Below, piece by piece: positions 1 to 20,140 of a stretch of 64,000 bases of DNA. Position 1 is the stretch's first letter, and every line of letters starts with the position of its first letter. The notes beneath the pieces were generated by a model. The model did not search any database and was not told the DNA's origin. It saw only the letters and a program-made list of their open reading frames with translations. The stretch is from Stramonita haemastoma. Its lineage: Eukaryota > Mollusca > Gastropoda > Neogastropoda > Muricidae. The stretch covers positions 39,311,269-39,375,268 of the forward strand of contig CM060335.1 in the NCBI GenBank assembly GCA_030674155.1, read 5' to 3'. Position numbers and translations under genes: made by a program.

Positions 1-337
1 GGTGGGTGGGGTGGGGTGGGGTGGGGTGGGGGGTGTTGTGTTGTGTGGTGTGTGGTGTGGTGTGGTGTGGTGTGGTGTGGTGTGGTGTGGTGTGGAGTGC
101 TGTGGTGTGGTGTGTGTGTGGTGGGTGTGGTGTGGTGTGGTGGGGTGTGGTGGGGTGGGGTGGGGTGTGGTGTGGTGTGATGAGGTGGGTGGGGATGGGG
201 TGTAGTGTGATGTAGTGTGGTGTGGTGTGGTGTGGTGTGGTGTGGTGTGGTGTGGTGTCGTGTGGTGTCGTGTCGTGTCGTGTCGTTTCGTGTCGTGTGT
301 CGTATCGTGTGGTGTACTGTGCTGTGCTGTGCTGTGG
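1..337. repeat. Pentanucleotide satellite (TGGTG/TGTGG type)
   Basis: Imperfect tandem five-base units run from the window edge, drift to TGTCG-type units near 260-305 and to TGTGC-type units near 315-337. The array reaches to within about 80 bases of the exon at 416. It continues beyond the window, so its full length is unknown. Confidence 0.93.
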
Positions 338-415
338 TAAGAGTAAGTAAAAAAAAAAATCCTCAAAAGTTTTGAATCCAGTATTGTGAGTTGTGGTGTC
401 TGTCTCTCTCGGCAG

Positions 416-523
416 GGTCACAACATGGACGACGTTCTGATGGCGCACATCAGCTGGGTGATGGACTCAGAGATCAAGAAGAAACACGGCTTCTACAACA
501 ACGTGGGGGAGAGCATCTGCTGA
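416..523 (+). CDS. Terminal coding exon of an unrecognised gene
   Basis: A pyrimidine-rich tract followed by GGCAG ends at 415, and an open frame runs from 416 to a TGA at 521-523. It encodes 35 residues, beginning GHNMDDVLMAHISWVM and ending HGFYNNVGESIC. The base composition is coding-like (GAC, GTG, AAG, CAC codons) and differs sharply from the TG repeat upstream and the AT-rich repeat downstream. An AATAAA lies 198 bases past the stop, as expected for a short 3'UTR. The rest of the gene lies to the left of the window. I do not recognise the family. The ATG at 425 is internal to the exon and could also be a start, but the strong acceptor makes a spliced last exon more likely. Confidence 0.6.
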   Translation, partial: GHNMDDVLMAHISWVMDSEIKKKHGFYNNVGESIC

Positions 524-720
524 CAGCCCTTCTCCATAGACCTCAGTCTCCAGGACAAGACACAGACACTGGAGGTGACGGCAGCATCAGTCAGTGGCAG
601 CCTCTGGTCCCAGTGGACTCTGATCTGACTGTGACTGGACCTCTGATCCCAGGAACCCTGATGCTGTTTATCTCCTGCCTGTGTGATATATACTGACAGT
701 TGTAGCTGTCACACAAAAAA

Positions 721-726
721 AATAAA
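721..726 (+). terminator. Poly(A) signal AATAAA of the first gene
   Basis: A canonical AATAAA lies 198 bases downstream of the TGA at 521-523 and just before the minisatellite, giving the first gene a plausible 3' end. Confidence 0.6.
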
Positions 727-737
727 GCCGCAGAAGG

Positions 738-1420
738 AGTAGCAACAAGATAGGTTTTAAGTATAGCAGCAAGATGATTATGTTCTAAGTACAGCAACGA
801 GATATGCTCTGAGTACAGCAAGAAGATAATTATGTTCTAATGACAGCAACCAGATATGTTCTAGGCACAGCAACAAGATATGTTCTGAGTACATCAACAA
901 GATGATTATGTTGTAAGTTTAGCAACAAGATATGCTCTAGCGACAAGATGTACTCTGAGTATATCAACAAGATATATTCTAAGTGCCACAACAAGATATG
1001 TTTTAAGTACAGCAACAAGATAATTGTTCGAAGTATAGCACAAGATATATTCTAAGAACAGCAACAAATATGTTCTAAGTACAGCAACAAGATAATTATG
1101 TTCTAAGGACAGCAACAAGATAATGTTCTTGGTACAGCAACAAGATAATTATGTTCTAAGGACAGCAACAAGATATGTTCTAAGTACAGCAACAAGATAA
1201 TTATGTTCTAAGGACAGCAACCAGATATGTTCTAAGTACATCAACAAGATAATCATGTTCTAAGGACAGCAACAAAATATATTCTAAGTAAAGCAACAAG
1301 ATAATTGTGTTCTAAGCATAGCAACAAGACATGTTCTAAGAACAGCAACAAAATATGCTCTAAGGACAGCAACAAAATATTTTCTAACTACAGCAAGCAA
1401 ATATGTTCTAAGTGCAACAG
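738..1420. repeat. Degenerate minisatellite, 24-28 bp units
   Basis: About 25 diverged units follow the pattern ACAGCAACAAGATA then TATGTTCTAAG. Longer units carry an extra ATTA between the two halves. The minus-strand reading gives a repeating LVAVLRTY-like peptide, which is a by-product of the repeat and not evidence of a gene. The array begins right after the first gene's poly(A) signal. Confidence 0.9.
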
Positions 1421-2155
1421 CGTGAACCAGGGATTTCTTAACTAGTTGCCAATAATCACTCATTCAGATTAACTTCATACGTACAAGCATCTTTAGTTGT
1501 TTTTTGTTTTTTAATCTATTGTGACAGTTGGATTTGTTGTTTTAGACATGCAGTGTGTAATGAAAGACTTTGAAAAGCAACGAAACAATGATGACTAGTA
1601 TAATTTTCTTTTTATTACAACGAGTGAGCAATCAAACAATTATTACGAGTGTTATTTGTGCGCAAGTTGTTTTGTGCATATTTTGTTGTGTGTGAATACA
1701 GTCTCAACCTGTGTATAGTAAACCAGGCATTTTGTTGACAGAAAACACTTTTGTCATTCGACTTTGATGCTGAGGGCATCGGTGGTACGGTATGCTCGCT
1801 GATTGCTTGGTTGATGGCTTGCCCGGTCTGTTATTTAATCAGTTTCCATGCATTTAATGAGTCATGTTTTGCATTTATGACAACGCTGCTGTATTTGTAT
1901 CAATGCTGTTGTATAATACCTCTGGTTCTTGCTAGAATCAAAAAACACTTTGTGTATTACGTTCTGTAGCCATACAACAATGTTTGCAGCATAATCTGAG
2001 CTGTGTATTTTACAAGTTTTGTTTTCAGCCCAAACATTTCGCTTTACAATTATTTGACTGATTTGTGGTTTCATGACCGTTCTGTAGTTCAGTTCCTTTG
2101 TCATTTATTTTCATCTTGGTTCTTACATATCATTTACGTTAATTATCATGTCATC
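1421..2155. other. Unique AT-rich intergenic sequence
   Basis: I see no exon, repeat array or mobile element here. The short open frames on both strands have no coding character. Confidence 0.5.
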
Positions 2156-2469
2156 AAAATGTCATCATATTAGGGGAGGGGATAGCTCAGTGGTCAGAGC
2201 GCTCGCTTTCCCCAAGTCAAGTTAAGCCCCGTCGAGCGTGGTTGCCAATTGGATGGGTGACCGTTTGCACGCCTTGGCTACAGTACAGTTCCCCCATTTC
2301 GCCCAGCTGCAAATGGGTACCTGTCCTCTTCAGGGTCAGGGAAGGTAAAGCAGCGAGGTAGAGAAGATGGGCGCCGCCCTAAATATGCTGGCCCCTAGAG
2401 AAGCTGAGGTCTCTGATGCCTCGCTCCCCTACGACCACACAGGTTATTGGACACCTTTACCTTTACCTT
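2156..2469 (+). mobile_element. SINE family A copy 1 (tRNA head plus 5S-like segment)
   Basis: The head carries a tRNA-type A box (TAGCTCAGTGG at 2183-2193). Instead of a tRNA B box it is followed at 2219-2263 by a segment matching the internal promoter region of animal 5S rRNA: AAGTTAAGC, then CGTCG, GGTT and the box-C-like TTGGATGGGTGACCG. A body with CCCAGCTGCAAATGGGTACC follows, and the tail is repeated CTTTAC. Flanking direct repeats of 13 bases (TTATCATGTCATC at 2143-2155 and 2470-2482) look like a target-site duplication. The 5' end could instead be near 2172, because the first repeat copy is separated from the conserved head by a few bases. Confidence 0.85.
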
Positions 2470-3066
<597 letters not shown>

Positions 3067-3252
3067 TATCAAAGAGTGCATGTATATACAATAATTATAT
3101 GTTATAAATTTGTGCAATCATTGTATTCCTAAAACTTTTTTTCATATCAAACTATGTTATTCTTTTCCCTGTATGGCCCTAAAAAAAATGTTTTAACTCA
3201 TGTCTCCTTCTTTAGCCTGTCGAGACAGCCAACACTATGTATATGGACCCCA

Positions 3253-3464
3253 GCTCTCTGCTCTGTTCTGCTCTGTTCTGCTCTGTTCTACTCTGTTCTG
3301 CTCTGTTCTGTTCTACTCTGCTCTGCTCTGCTCTGCTCTGCTCAGTTCTGCTCTGCTCTGCTCTGCTCTATTCTGCTCTGTTCTGCTCTGCTCTCTGCTC
3401 AGCTCTGCTCTGCTCTGCTCTGCTCTGCTCTGCTCTGCTCTGTTCTGTTCTGTTCTGTTCTGTC
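3253..3464. repeat. (TCTGC)n/(TCTGT)n pentanucleotide array
   Basis: About 40 five-base units alternate between CTCTG and TTCTG, with two phase slips. All three plus-strand frames are open, as expected of a stop-free five-base repeat, and no gene is implied. Confidence 0.96.
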
Positions 3465-3581
3465 TTGGGAATCTACAGAATCTGTATAAAAAAATATTTT
3501 AAAATGTTGATTCTTCTGCCAATAACTGGCCTGTCCCGTCAATTGTAGGCCTATATCATGTTTGTTTGTTTTTGTTTGCTT

Positions 3582-3695
<114 letters not shown>

Positions 3696-3979
3696 AGTAG
3701 TGCTTTATAAATATATATTCTATATTGTGATTATTGATTCACTTTGCTTACATATTTGTCTGTTTACTTGATTTTTTTTTTTTACCAGGGCTGGATTTTG
3801 TTTTTTAGTCTTGTACTTATCCTACTGTTCTCAGTGAATAGACATTCCTTATCGCTTCGTTATGGTTATCGTTATCTCTTTCTTGCCATATATATCTCTA
3901 GGGAGGGCTTGTCTCAAAAAATGTGCCGGAGGTTTCTCAATAGGTATCCTTACCGTCACCACTTTTTGTTCTTTTTTTT

Positions 3980-4080
3980 TATTTATTTATGCTTTTTTCA
4001 TATTTATTCTTTTTTTTATATCGAGGATAGTGGAGTAAGCACTCGTATGCTTTTTTACATCCAGTCCCCAGTTTTTTCAT
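3980..4080 (-). mobile_element. SINE family B, 3' fragment
   Basis: The TTTATTTAT tail, TATATCGAGGATAGTGGA and AAGCACTCGTATGCTTTTTTAC match the reverse complement of the family B 3' end. The copy is truncated just past that end. Confidence 0.75.
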
Positions 4081-4242
4081 AGATTATATCTGGCTCATGA
4101 TCCTACGAAACCACTCTGAACTAATTTCTGAAAGGAAGAAAACTACACCCCTAAAAGTAAGGTCCGACAGCTAAAAAAAAAAATGACTCAGTTATATTCG
4201 GTGGAAAAGGAAGAAAGATGAACAGAGATCGTCCGCAAAATC

Positions 4243-4600
4243 TGGGGGGCGGGATAGCCTAGTGGTCAAAACATTGCGCTGGCAATTTGACGACCCGGGT
4301 TCGATTCCCATTCCAGGGGATTTTTCCCCTGGAGTTAACATCAGTGCCGACTCCACTCTCCCCCAAAGTCCTTCGGATGAGACTATAAACCGAGGCCCCT
4401 TGTGCGAGCGCACGCAGAACATCTTGCGCACACGTTAAATCCTGTTCCGTTTTTCGTAAGAGTAGGCCATTGTGTGCCGGTGGGAACAGATGACAAGATT
4501 TACAAAACTGCATACACGTGGGGACTGGATGTAAAAAAAGCACATGAGTGCTTATTCCATTATCCTCGAAATAAAAGAATGAATAAATAGATAAATAAAA
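4243..4600 (+). mobile_element. SINE family B, full-length copy
   Basis: The tRNA-like head has an A box (GATAGCCTAGTGGTC at 4252-4266) and a B box (GGGTTCGATTCC near 4298-4309). A central domain CTTCGGATGAGACTATAAAC follows, then a unique body and a 3' end ATTATCCTCGAAATAAAAGA with an (AATA)n tail. This organisation is that of a tRNA-derived SINE. It is one of the best copies for a consensus of this family. Confidence 0.9.
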
Positions 4601-4782
4601 TTTTAAAATACTGTATCTGCTTTCAGAGTGTTTCTGTCTATTCCCATGAATGTTTCTTATGATACTGAGCACCATAATACACACCTGTACATCAAGCTAG
4701 CTGCATACACAGCAGATAGACACAACATGTAAACAAATACAAGCCAATGCATAAGCGATACTTCTTTCTTTTCTTTTTTTTT

Positions 4783-5344
4783 TACACTTCTACATATTTA
4801 CTTCATACCACACTGCGATACACTTCTACATCTTTACTTCCCACTACACCGCAATACACTTCTACATCTTTACTTCATACCACACTGCAGTACACTACAA
4901 TACACTACATCTTTACTTCATACCACACTGCAGTACACTTCTACATCTTTACTTCATACCACACTGCAGTACACTTCTACATCTTTACTTCATACCACAC
5001 TGCAGTACACTTCTACATCTTTACTTCATACCACACTGCAGTACACTTCTACATCTTTACTTCATACCACACTACAATATACTGCAATACACTTCTACAT
5101 TTTTACTTCATACCACACTGCAATACACTTCTACATCTTTACTTCATACCACACTGCAATACACTTCTACATCTTTATTTCATACCACACTGCAGTACAC
5201 TTCTACATCTTTACTTCATACCACACTACAATATACTGCAATACACTTCTACATTTTTACTTCATACCACACTGCAATACACTTCTACATCTTTACTTCA
5301 TACCACACTGCAATACACTTCTACATCTTTATTTCATACCACAC
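4783..5344. repeat. Minisatellite, 36 bp unit
   Basis: About 15 units run through ACTTCTACATCTTTACTTC then ATACCACACTGCAGTAC. Two units are changed to ACTACAATATACTGCAATAC at the same relative place about 140 bases apart, which suggests that blocks of several units were copied together. The unit length is divisible by three, so a 208-residue repetitive open frame exists; it has no other sign of being coding. Confidence 0.94.
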
Positions 5345-5616
5345 CTTTCTTAACTTTTTCTCCTTTCTCTTAGCTTCTTTTTCACTCCTTTTTTTTTTTT
5401 TTATATTTTTTTTTTCAGATCACAAAAAACTGTTCCAGTGAACGATTAACGCACATACACCCTGCATCAATCCATCCATCCATCTATCCACCCACAAGCG
5501 AGGCTTCATCATAATAATTCATTTTTTAGTAACAGTGGTTGTAAGCTCCTTCTGTCTCGGGAGAAAATACCTGTGTCTTTTTTGGCTACTATTTGGAGCA
5601 ACGCCAAGGGTTAGCT

Positions 5617-5735
5617 TTTATTATTTTATTTTATTGTATTTTTTATATCGAGAATAATGGAATAAGCACTCATGTGCTTTTTTACATCCAGTCCCCGTGT
5701 GTATGCAGTTTTTCCATTCCCTAATCAGGGCAAGG
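5617..5735 (-). mobile_element. SINE family B, 3' fragment
   Basis: TATATCGAGAATAATGGAAT, then AGCACTCATGTGC and CATCCAGTCCCCGTGTGTATG, match the reverse complement of the family B 3' third. The copy then loses similarity. Confidence 0.75.
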
Positions 5736-5821
5736 GCCAGATGAAAAACAAAGTATGTGAATACTTACTGTGTTACCCTTTGAAAAATAAAGATTATTCT
5801 TTCATTCATTCATATCATTCT

Positions 5822-6076
<255 letters not shown>

Positions 6077-6110
6077 ATTTCCTGTCAGAATAGCTTAATG
6101 TAAACATCAA

Positions 6111-6200
6111 TGCATATCATAATTATGCAATACAGTGTTTATTATTGTACAGTTATGCATATCATAATTATGCAATACAGTGTTTATTATTGTACAGTTA
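6111..6200. repeat. Perfect 45 bp tandem duplication
   Basis: Two adjacent identical 45-base copies, each starting TGCATATCATAATTATGCAA and containing the near-palindrome GCATATCATAATTATGC. The identity indicates a recent duplication. Confidence 0.93.
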
Positions 6201-6390
6201 TCGTGGTATTTTGTTGTTCATTTTTATTTACCAGTCTCATTTGAAACTGTATGATATGCTTATGCGTTATGTTGCCCTGAGAGCTGAATGTAAAAAAAAA
6301 AAAAAGTAGATTAAAAAGAAGGCATATATTTTATGACTATTTCTCTGCTGGCTTCTTACGATTTGTTCGTTTGTTGTTGTTGTTGATTTT

Positions 6391-6671
<281 letters not shown>

Positions 6672-7021
6672 CGACGGAATAGCCTCGTGGTCAGAACATG
6701 GCGCTCGCAATTTGGCGACCCGGGTTCGAATCCCGTTCGAGGGGATTTTTCCCTTGGAGCTAACATCAGTGCTGACTCCACTCTCCCAAAAGTCTTGGGG
6801 ATGAGACTTTAAACCGAGGCCCCGTGTGCGAACGCACGCAGAACATCTTGCGCACACGTTAAATCCTGTTCCGTTTTTCGGAAGAGGAGGCCATCGTGTG
6901 CCGATGGGAACAGGTGACATTTACACAACTGCATACACACGGGGACTGGGCGTAAAAAAGCACAAGAGTGCTTATTCCATTATCCTCGATATAAAAGAAT
7001 AAATAAATAAATAAATAAATA
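6672..7021 (+). mobile_element. SINE family B, full-length copy
   Basis: The A box region ATAGCCTCGTGGTC, the B box GGGTTCGAATCCCG, the central GGGGATGAGACTTTAAACCG and an (AATA)n tail are all present. It is inserted directly at the end of the TATC microsatellite. Confidence 0.9.
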
Positions 7022-7644
7022 TCTCCTGCACAAAGGGGGGAATCTGGAATTACTACATTAATTGCTATAAATAAAGTTTAATTCATAGCTGTCACAGGGG
7101 TGTTATAGCTTCGAGTTTAACTCTTTCTCTGCCACACGCTTTTTCAGCTCTGGGACCTCTGTTAGCTGAGGTAAATACTACATACAGAGGGTAACACAGA
7201 GGGCAATACGGCAATACTACAAGGCAGTAAAACCCTGACAATACTCTCGCTGTAGTACACTTGGTAACCAGTTTGCACTCAACAAAGATGCAAATAAACG
7301 GAACTGTCGCAAACACAACTGGCTTTCTCTTCTGATGCAAAAGGAAAAGTCATCGAATGACGTGCACAGATTTTGCCGTGTTTAGGGCTCTCCCTACGTC
7401 ACCAGAAGCACGTGAAAAAATTCGTGAGGGAGCACTAACGAGGTTTGAAATTCACCTCTCATCGATGACTAGGCCAGATGTGGCTGGTGACATGACTGAC
7501 TGACACAAACATACCCAGCATGCACCCAGCTAGGTGGAGAGGTATGGGCTCTGCCAAATTCAACATGCCCACCACACACAGCCTGAAAAATTCGGGGACG
7601 ACTCTTCATGCAAGGGGAAACTGGAGACGTCACTGCAAATTAGG
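7022..7644. other. Unique non-coding sequence
   Basis: No exon or repeat is recognised in about 620 bases. Confidence 0.4.
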
Positions 7645-7822
7645 TCAAGCCAAGTCAAGTCAAATCAGGTCAAGTCAAGCCAAGTCAAGTCAAATCAGGT
7701 CAAGTCAAGCCAAGTCAAGTCAAATCAGTTTAAATCAAGCCAAGTCAAGTCAAATCAGGTCAAATCAAGCCAAGTCAAGTCAAATCAGTTCAAATCAAGC
7801 CAAGTCAAGTCAAGTCAAGTGA
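7645..7822. repeat. AAGTC-based minisatellite with about 60 bp higher-order unit
   Basis: Five-base units (AAGTC, AAATC, AGGTC, AAGCC) are ordered in the same way about every 60 bases, so the array grew by copying blocks of units. Confidence 0.93.
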
Positions 7823-7895
7823 AATATGTTTTATCAGTTTCTCACCCAACAATGATGACAGCTTGGGTCTTAAAGCTGTGATTTTTGTTTTTTGT

Positions 7896-7979
<84 letters not shown>
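7896..7979. repeat. (GT)n microsatellite
   Basis: A nearly pure GT tract of about 80 bases. Confidence 0.97.
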
Positions 7980-8324
7980 GTTTTTTGTTGTGTGTTGTTT
8001 TGGGGTTTTTTGCTGCCTCGTCATCTGTGACGTCCCTGTCCTGTTGTTCCCAGACTTAAAGCTACGAATTTCAACTGGCCTGACTTCAACAGTTTCTATG
8101 TTTACAAAACAAGACAGACAAGTGCAAATAATTATCACAAGTTGTGTCGGGGGCGATCAATACAAAATGAGACGCGCAACACTAATAATGATATGTCAAT
8201 GATACGTAAAAACCCTTGTTGTAGATATGAAGTTTGCAGTCTACAGATGTATGAGATCATTTACTCCAGGCCGGTCTGTCTTCATCTGCCTTTCGCAGCA
8301 GCAGCGCCATGTCAAGGCTGGTCC

Positions 8325-8383
8325 AGTCCGCTTTTCGTAAGAGTAGGCCATTGTGTGCCGGTGGGAACAGATGACAAGATGTT
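8325..8383 (+). mobile_element. SINE family B, internal fragment
   Basis: CGCTTTTCGTAAGAGTAGGC and GTGTGCCGGTGGGAACAG match the middle of family B almost exactly, with no head or tail. The high identity and very short length suggest an assembly or recombination remnant rather than an old eroded copy. Confidence 0.8.
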
Positions 8384-8461
8384 CTGCATCCAGTTCTTCA
8401 TCAGTCTGCTCCTGCGTCTTCCTCCCTCAAGTGTCCTCTGCAAAACAGTCTCAGCAAGAGT

Positions 8462-8603
8462 AGGGTGGATCGGTGGTCTAGGAGGTAACGCGCCTGTCTA
8501 GAAAGCGAAATGTCCGAGTCGGAAGTGTGCGGTGGTTCAAATCCCGTTTGGGCCCAAAACTTTCCCCCCATCCATTAGACCATGAGTGGTGGTCTGGGCG
8601 ATA

Positions 8604-8634
<31 letters not shown>

Positions 8635-8848
8635 GTGTGTTACACATCATTATTTACCGCACGTAAAAGAACCCACGGCAACAAGAGGGTTGTCACTGGC
8701 AAAATTTTGTAGAAAAAAACCACTCTGATAGGGAAACAAATACAGTTGTGTGCAGGGAAAAAAAATGGGTAGGCGCTGCACTTGTGGCGACGCACTCTCC
8801 CCCCGGGGAGAGCAGCCTGAATTTCACGCAGAGAAATCTTCTGTGACA

Positions 8849-8903
<55 letters not shown>

Positions 8904-8904
8904 A
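8462..8904 (+). mobile_element. SINE family C (tRNA-derived)
   Basis: The tRNA-like head has TGGTCTAGGAGGTAACGC (A-box-like) and GGTTCAAATCC (B box near 8534), with a long intervening arm as in class II tRNAs. A central domain CTTTCGGATGAGACGATAAA at 8607-8626 matches that of family B, but the 3' half is unrelated, with CACGTAAAAGAACCCACGGC and CAGAGAAATCTTCTGTGAC. The (TAAA)n run at 8850-8904 is the tail. Confidence 0.85.
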
Positions 8905-8969
8905 ACAGTGACGTGTGTGACGTGACCAAACCACGCCAGCTTCCTCCTCTTTATACAACAGCCAGATGG

Positions 8970-9352
8970 GGTTGGTTCCTGTGGCCCAGCTTTCAGGATC
9001 CCCTCTTGCCACACTGACTGTTGTTCCTGTGGCCCAGCTTTCAGGATCCCCTCTTGCCACACTGACTGTTGTTCCTGTGGGCCAGCTTTCAGGATCCCCT
9101 CTTGCCACACTGACTTGTTCCTGTGGCCCAGCTTTCAGGATCCCCTCTTGCCACACTGACTGTTGTTCCTGTGGCCCAGCTTTCAGGATCCCCTCTTGCC
9201 ACACTGACTGTTGTTCCTGTGGGCCAGCTTTCAGGATCCCCTCTTGCCACACTGACTTGTTCCTGTGGCCCAGCTTTCAGGATCCCCTCTTGCCACACTG
9301 ACTGTTGTTCCTGTGGCCCAGCTTTCAGGATCACCTCTTGCCACACTGACTC
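8970..9352. repeat. Minisatellite, 45-48 bp units in a three-unit higher-order repeat
   Basis: Eight units read TTCCTGTGGCCCAGC, then TTTCAGGATCCCCTCTTGCC, then ACACTGACT. Units 3 and 6 have GTGGGCCAGC and are followed by a 3-base-shorter junction, so the array is built from blocks of three units of about 141 bases. Open frames on both strands are by-products. Confidence 0.95.
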
Positions 9353-9953
9353 CTTGGTTCTGTGGTCCTGCGAGGAAATGTGTAGAAACCTGAACAATTT
9401 CTTTTCGGGGGCTTGGATTTTTTTCCTAGATCTGTAGACAGGGTCCAGCTTTCACACTCACACAGTGAATTACTAATACTAACAGGTAAAAACTTACTAA
9501 CAGGTAAAAAATGGATTAATTGCATATTCTTCTTCATCGTCATCATCGTCGTCATCGTCGTCGTAGAACACTCGGAAAATAACTATCTATTGTTATCTGT
9601 CATATCATGAACGAAAATGCACTCAACTTCAACGTGGGAGAAAACTGTTATTTTGTTATGTCTTTCTGCGGGAAAAGGCAGGAGAATGAACCAGAAGGCA
9701 AAATAGACAAGGTTGAGTTGACAGGAAGAAAATGAACAAAAGAAACAAACAAAAAAAAAGGGGGGGGGGATGAAAAGAGGGAATTCTTAGCACAGAGTTT
9801 CCCAGGAGGTTGGGATGCTTTTTATACTGACAGGCCCCGGCATCCTCATGGGAGAGTTTAATTACATAATTATGAAAACTTTTTGACACCACTACTACTA
9901 CCACCACCCCCCCACCCCACGCCAAAAAACAAAACCAAAAACAAGCAAACAAT
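9353..9953. other. Unique non-coding sequence
   Basis: It contains a duplicated AACTTACTAACAGGTAAAAA-like motif near 9475-9510, a (TCG)n-like stretch at 9537-9563 and a G run at 9759-9769. No exon is seen. Confidence 0.4.
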
Positions 9954-10057
<104 letters not shown>

Positions 10058-10292
10058 TCTGTCTGTCTGTCTATCTGTGTGTATCTGTGTCTGTGGCTTG
10101 TAACCCATTTGAATTCCTCTGTTAATTGAGATGATGAAGTGCTGGTAGGCCTTTTAATTTGTGTTGTTCTTGTACAGTTTTTGTCTGTAATATGTGCGTG
10201 CTGATGTTCGTATAGGCTACAGTGTTGTGATGTTATTCTGTGATAAATATGGTTTTTTTTTCCTGTTTATTTCTTGGTATGGCTGGTAACCC

Positions 10293-10572
10293 ACACGGGT
10301 TCGATTCCCGTTCGAGGGATTTTTCCCCTGGAGTTATACTCAGGTCCCTCCGATGAGACTAGAAACCGAGGCCCAGCGTGCGAACGCAGCAGAACAATCT
10401 TTCACACACGTTAAATCCTTTTCCGCTTTTCGTAAGAGTAGGCCATTGTGTGCCGGTGGAACAGAATGACAAGATTTACAAAACTGCATACACACAGGGA
10501 CTGGATGTAAAAAAACCCACGAGGCTTATTCCATTATCCTCGATAAGGACTATAAAAGAAAAATAATTTTTA
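10293..10572 (+). mobile_element. SINE family B, 5'-truncated copy
   Basis: It starts at the B box (CGGGTTCGATTCCCG) and runs to the 3' end with several small deletions compared with the copy at 4243. Confidence 0.85.
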
Positions 10573-18593
<8,021 letters not shown>

Positions 18594-20140
18594 TTAACGT
18601 GGAACGCAGTCTCCAAGTGGGCAGCAGTGTTTTGTTTCTTTCGGTTCTTTAAGTAAGCTTGCAGCTGATTGGTGGAAATGAAATGAGGCAGTGACCTTTA
18701 ATTGAATCTGGTTTTTTTTTTGAGTTTGCGGTGTATGTTAGGTGTGGTAAATGACTTTAAGGACGTTTGAAATGTGTTCCTCCTCCTCCTCCACAGAATG
18801 AGTCACAGTGTGCCTACCAGGGGTCTGTATTGGATTGTTGATATTTCGTTCATCTGCAGTTAAGAGCTATTCAGTAAAACAACTGAGTAAAAATTGGACA
18901 GTTTTTAGGGAGAGTTTTTACAAATCCAAATGCTGAACACCAGGATATGGGTGTTTTTAAATGTATTTTTTAAACCAAGTGGAAGCAAAATTTTGCCTGA
19001 ATGCTTCAATGTTGGGTAGAAGAAACCTTTTTCTATAATCAGTTAAAATCTCAAAATTGACCTTGTACCCCCCCCCCCCCAAACTGCCTAACATGGCTCC
19101 TGGCAGAAAAGGGGGTCAGGGCTCTGTGACTCATTTCATGGTGGAGGGTCATGTTCATTTTTGAATGGTATTTCAGGTTGTTTTGTTAGTGGTGGAGTCA
19201 CTGAAATTGTGCTTTAAAATTTGTTGTTCCAATGTTGTGTATGTCGGTCAGCTTTGTGTTTGTGGTGGCAAAGAAGGGCTTTTTGTCACACAAATTTTAT
19301 GAGTTACACGACATTTGTCAATAGCGACAAAAAAAATCCAAGAAAGAGAAATTTAGCATTTGATGCAAGTATGATTTGCATTTGATTTCTAGTTTTTTCT
19401 ATCATCTTTTAAGAATAATGTTCACATTCAAATGTTACAGATATCGTATGATTGAAAATCATTGACATAGTTTTGTTCATGGATCTCATCTCTAGGTTTC
19501 TTGTTCATTCTTGTTCATGAACGGTTTGTTTTTTGTTTTAGTTTTTCATTCTAAGGAAAAAAGATTGGCAAGATCTTGCAAGAGAGGTTTTTTAGTTTTT
19601 GTTTTAAAAATTGTTAATGTATTGAAAACACAGTGATGTAATGTTTTAAAAACATTTAGTGAAGTGAGAATGAGTGTCAAATCTTTGATTCTTTTTTTTT
19701 TTTTTTTTTGGGGGGGGGGGGAGAAATAATGTAATCAAAAAGTATTCTGAAGGAAATATGGTAAAACATTTTGTGTTGGTAGTAAGTTGTGCATGCTATT
19801 GACAAGCAGAGTATTATTATGGTGTCAGTTCATGTATTCTTTGTGGTTGCTGGTTTGCTAACCAGTCCATTTCTAGATGCTAATTCATATATAATTAAGA
19901 ATGATGATAATTTTCTTTGCTTTGATACTTACACAACATAAGGGTACACTAGTGTGGCTGTAGATGTCTAGAAAAGCACTGAAGCTGCCATTAACTAAGT
20001 AAAGGAATCACTTCACACAGTGTAAGGTGCCACTGAACCAGATTGAAGACAGAAAAAAAAAAAATCTTCATTTTGCTGGAATTTGTTCTCCCGTTTGATG
20101 CACACTGAATTAAATGGTGCGATGATCACTAGTAAATAAA
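18594..20140 (+). other. AMMECR1: AMMECR1 3'UTR (proximal)
   Basis: T/G-rich sequence without exons runs from the stop to the first AATAAA at 20135. A T(18)G(10) run lies at about 19692-19720. Confidence 0.55.
20135..20140 (+). terminator. AMMECR1: Candidate AMMECR1 poly(A) signal
   Basis: The first AATAAA after the AMMECR1 stop, 1.54 kb downstream. Further AATAAA hexamers at 20600, 28185 and 30174 could serve longer transcripts. Confidence 0.45.

Noticed and set aside
738..1420. Regularly spaced repeats resembling a CRISPR array
   Set aside because: Units are adjacent with no unique spacers, and the context is an animal genome with introns; it is a minisatellite.
4243..4310. Possible functional tRNA genes at the SINE heads (also 6672, 8462)
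   Set aside because: The A and B boxes are present, but the heads do not appear to fold into a full cloverleaf and each continues into a SINE body and A-rich tail.
4747..5373. 208-codon open frame with a 12-residue repeat
   Set aside because: Product of a 36-bp minisatellite whose unit length is divisible by three; no splice signals, start context or family.
8640..9397. Several 100-156 codon frames with repeated SVARGDPESW or VWQEGILKAGPQE peptides
   Set aside because: Translations of the 45-48 bp minisatellite and the adjacent SINE; not a repeat protein gene.
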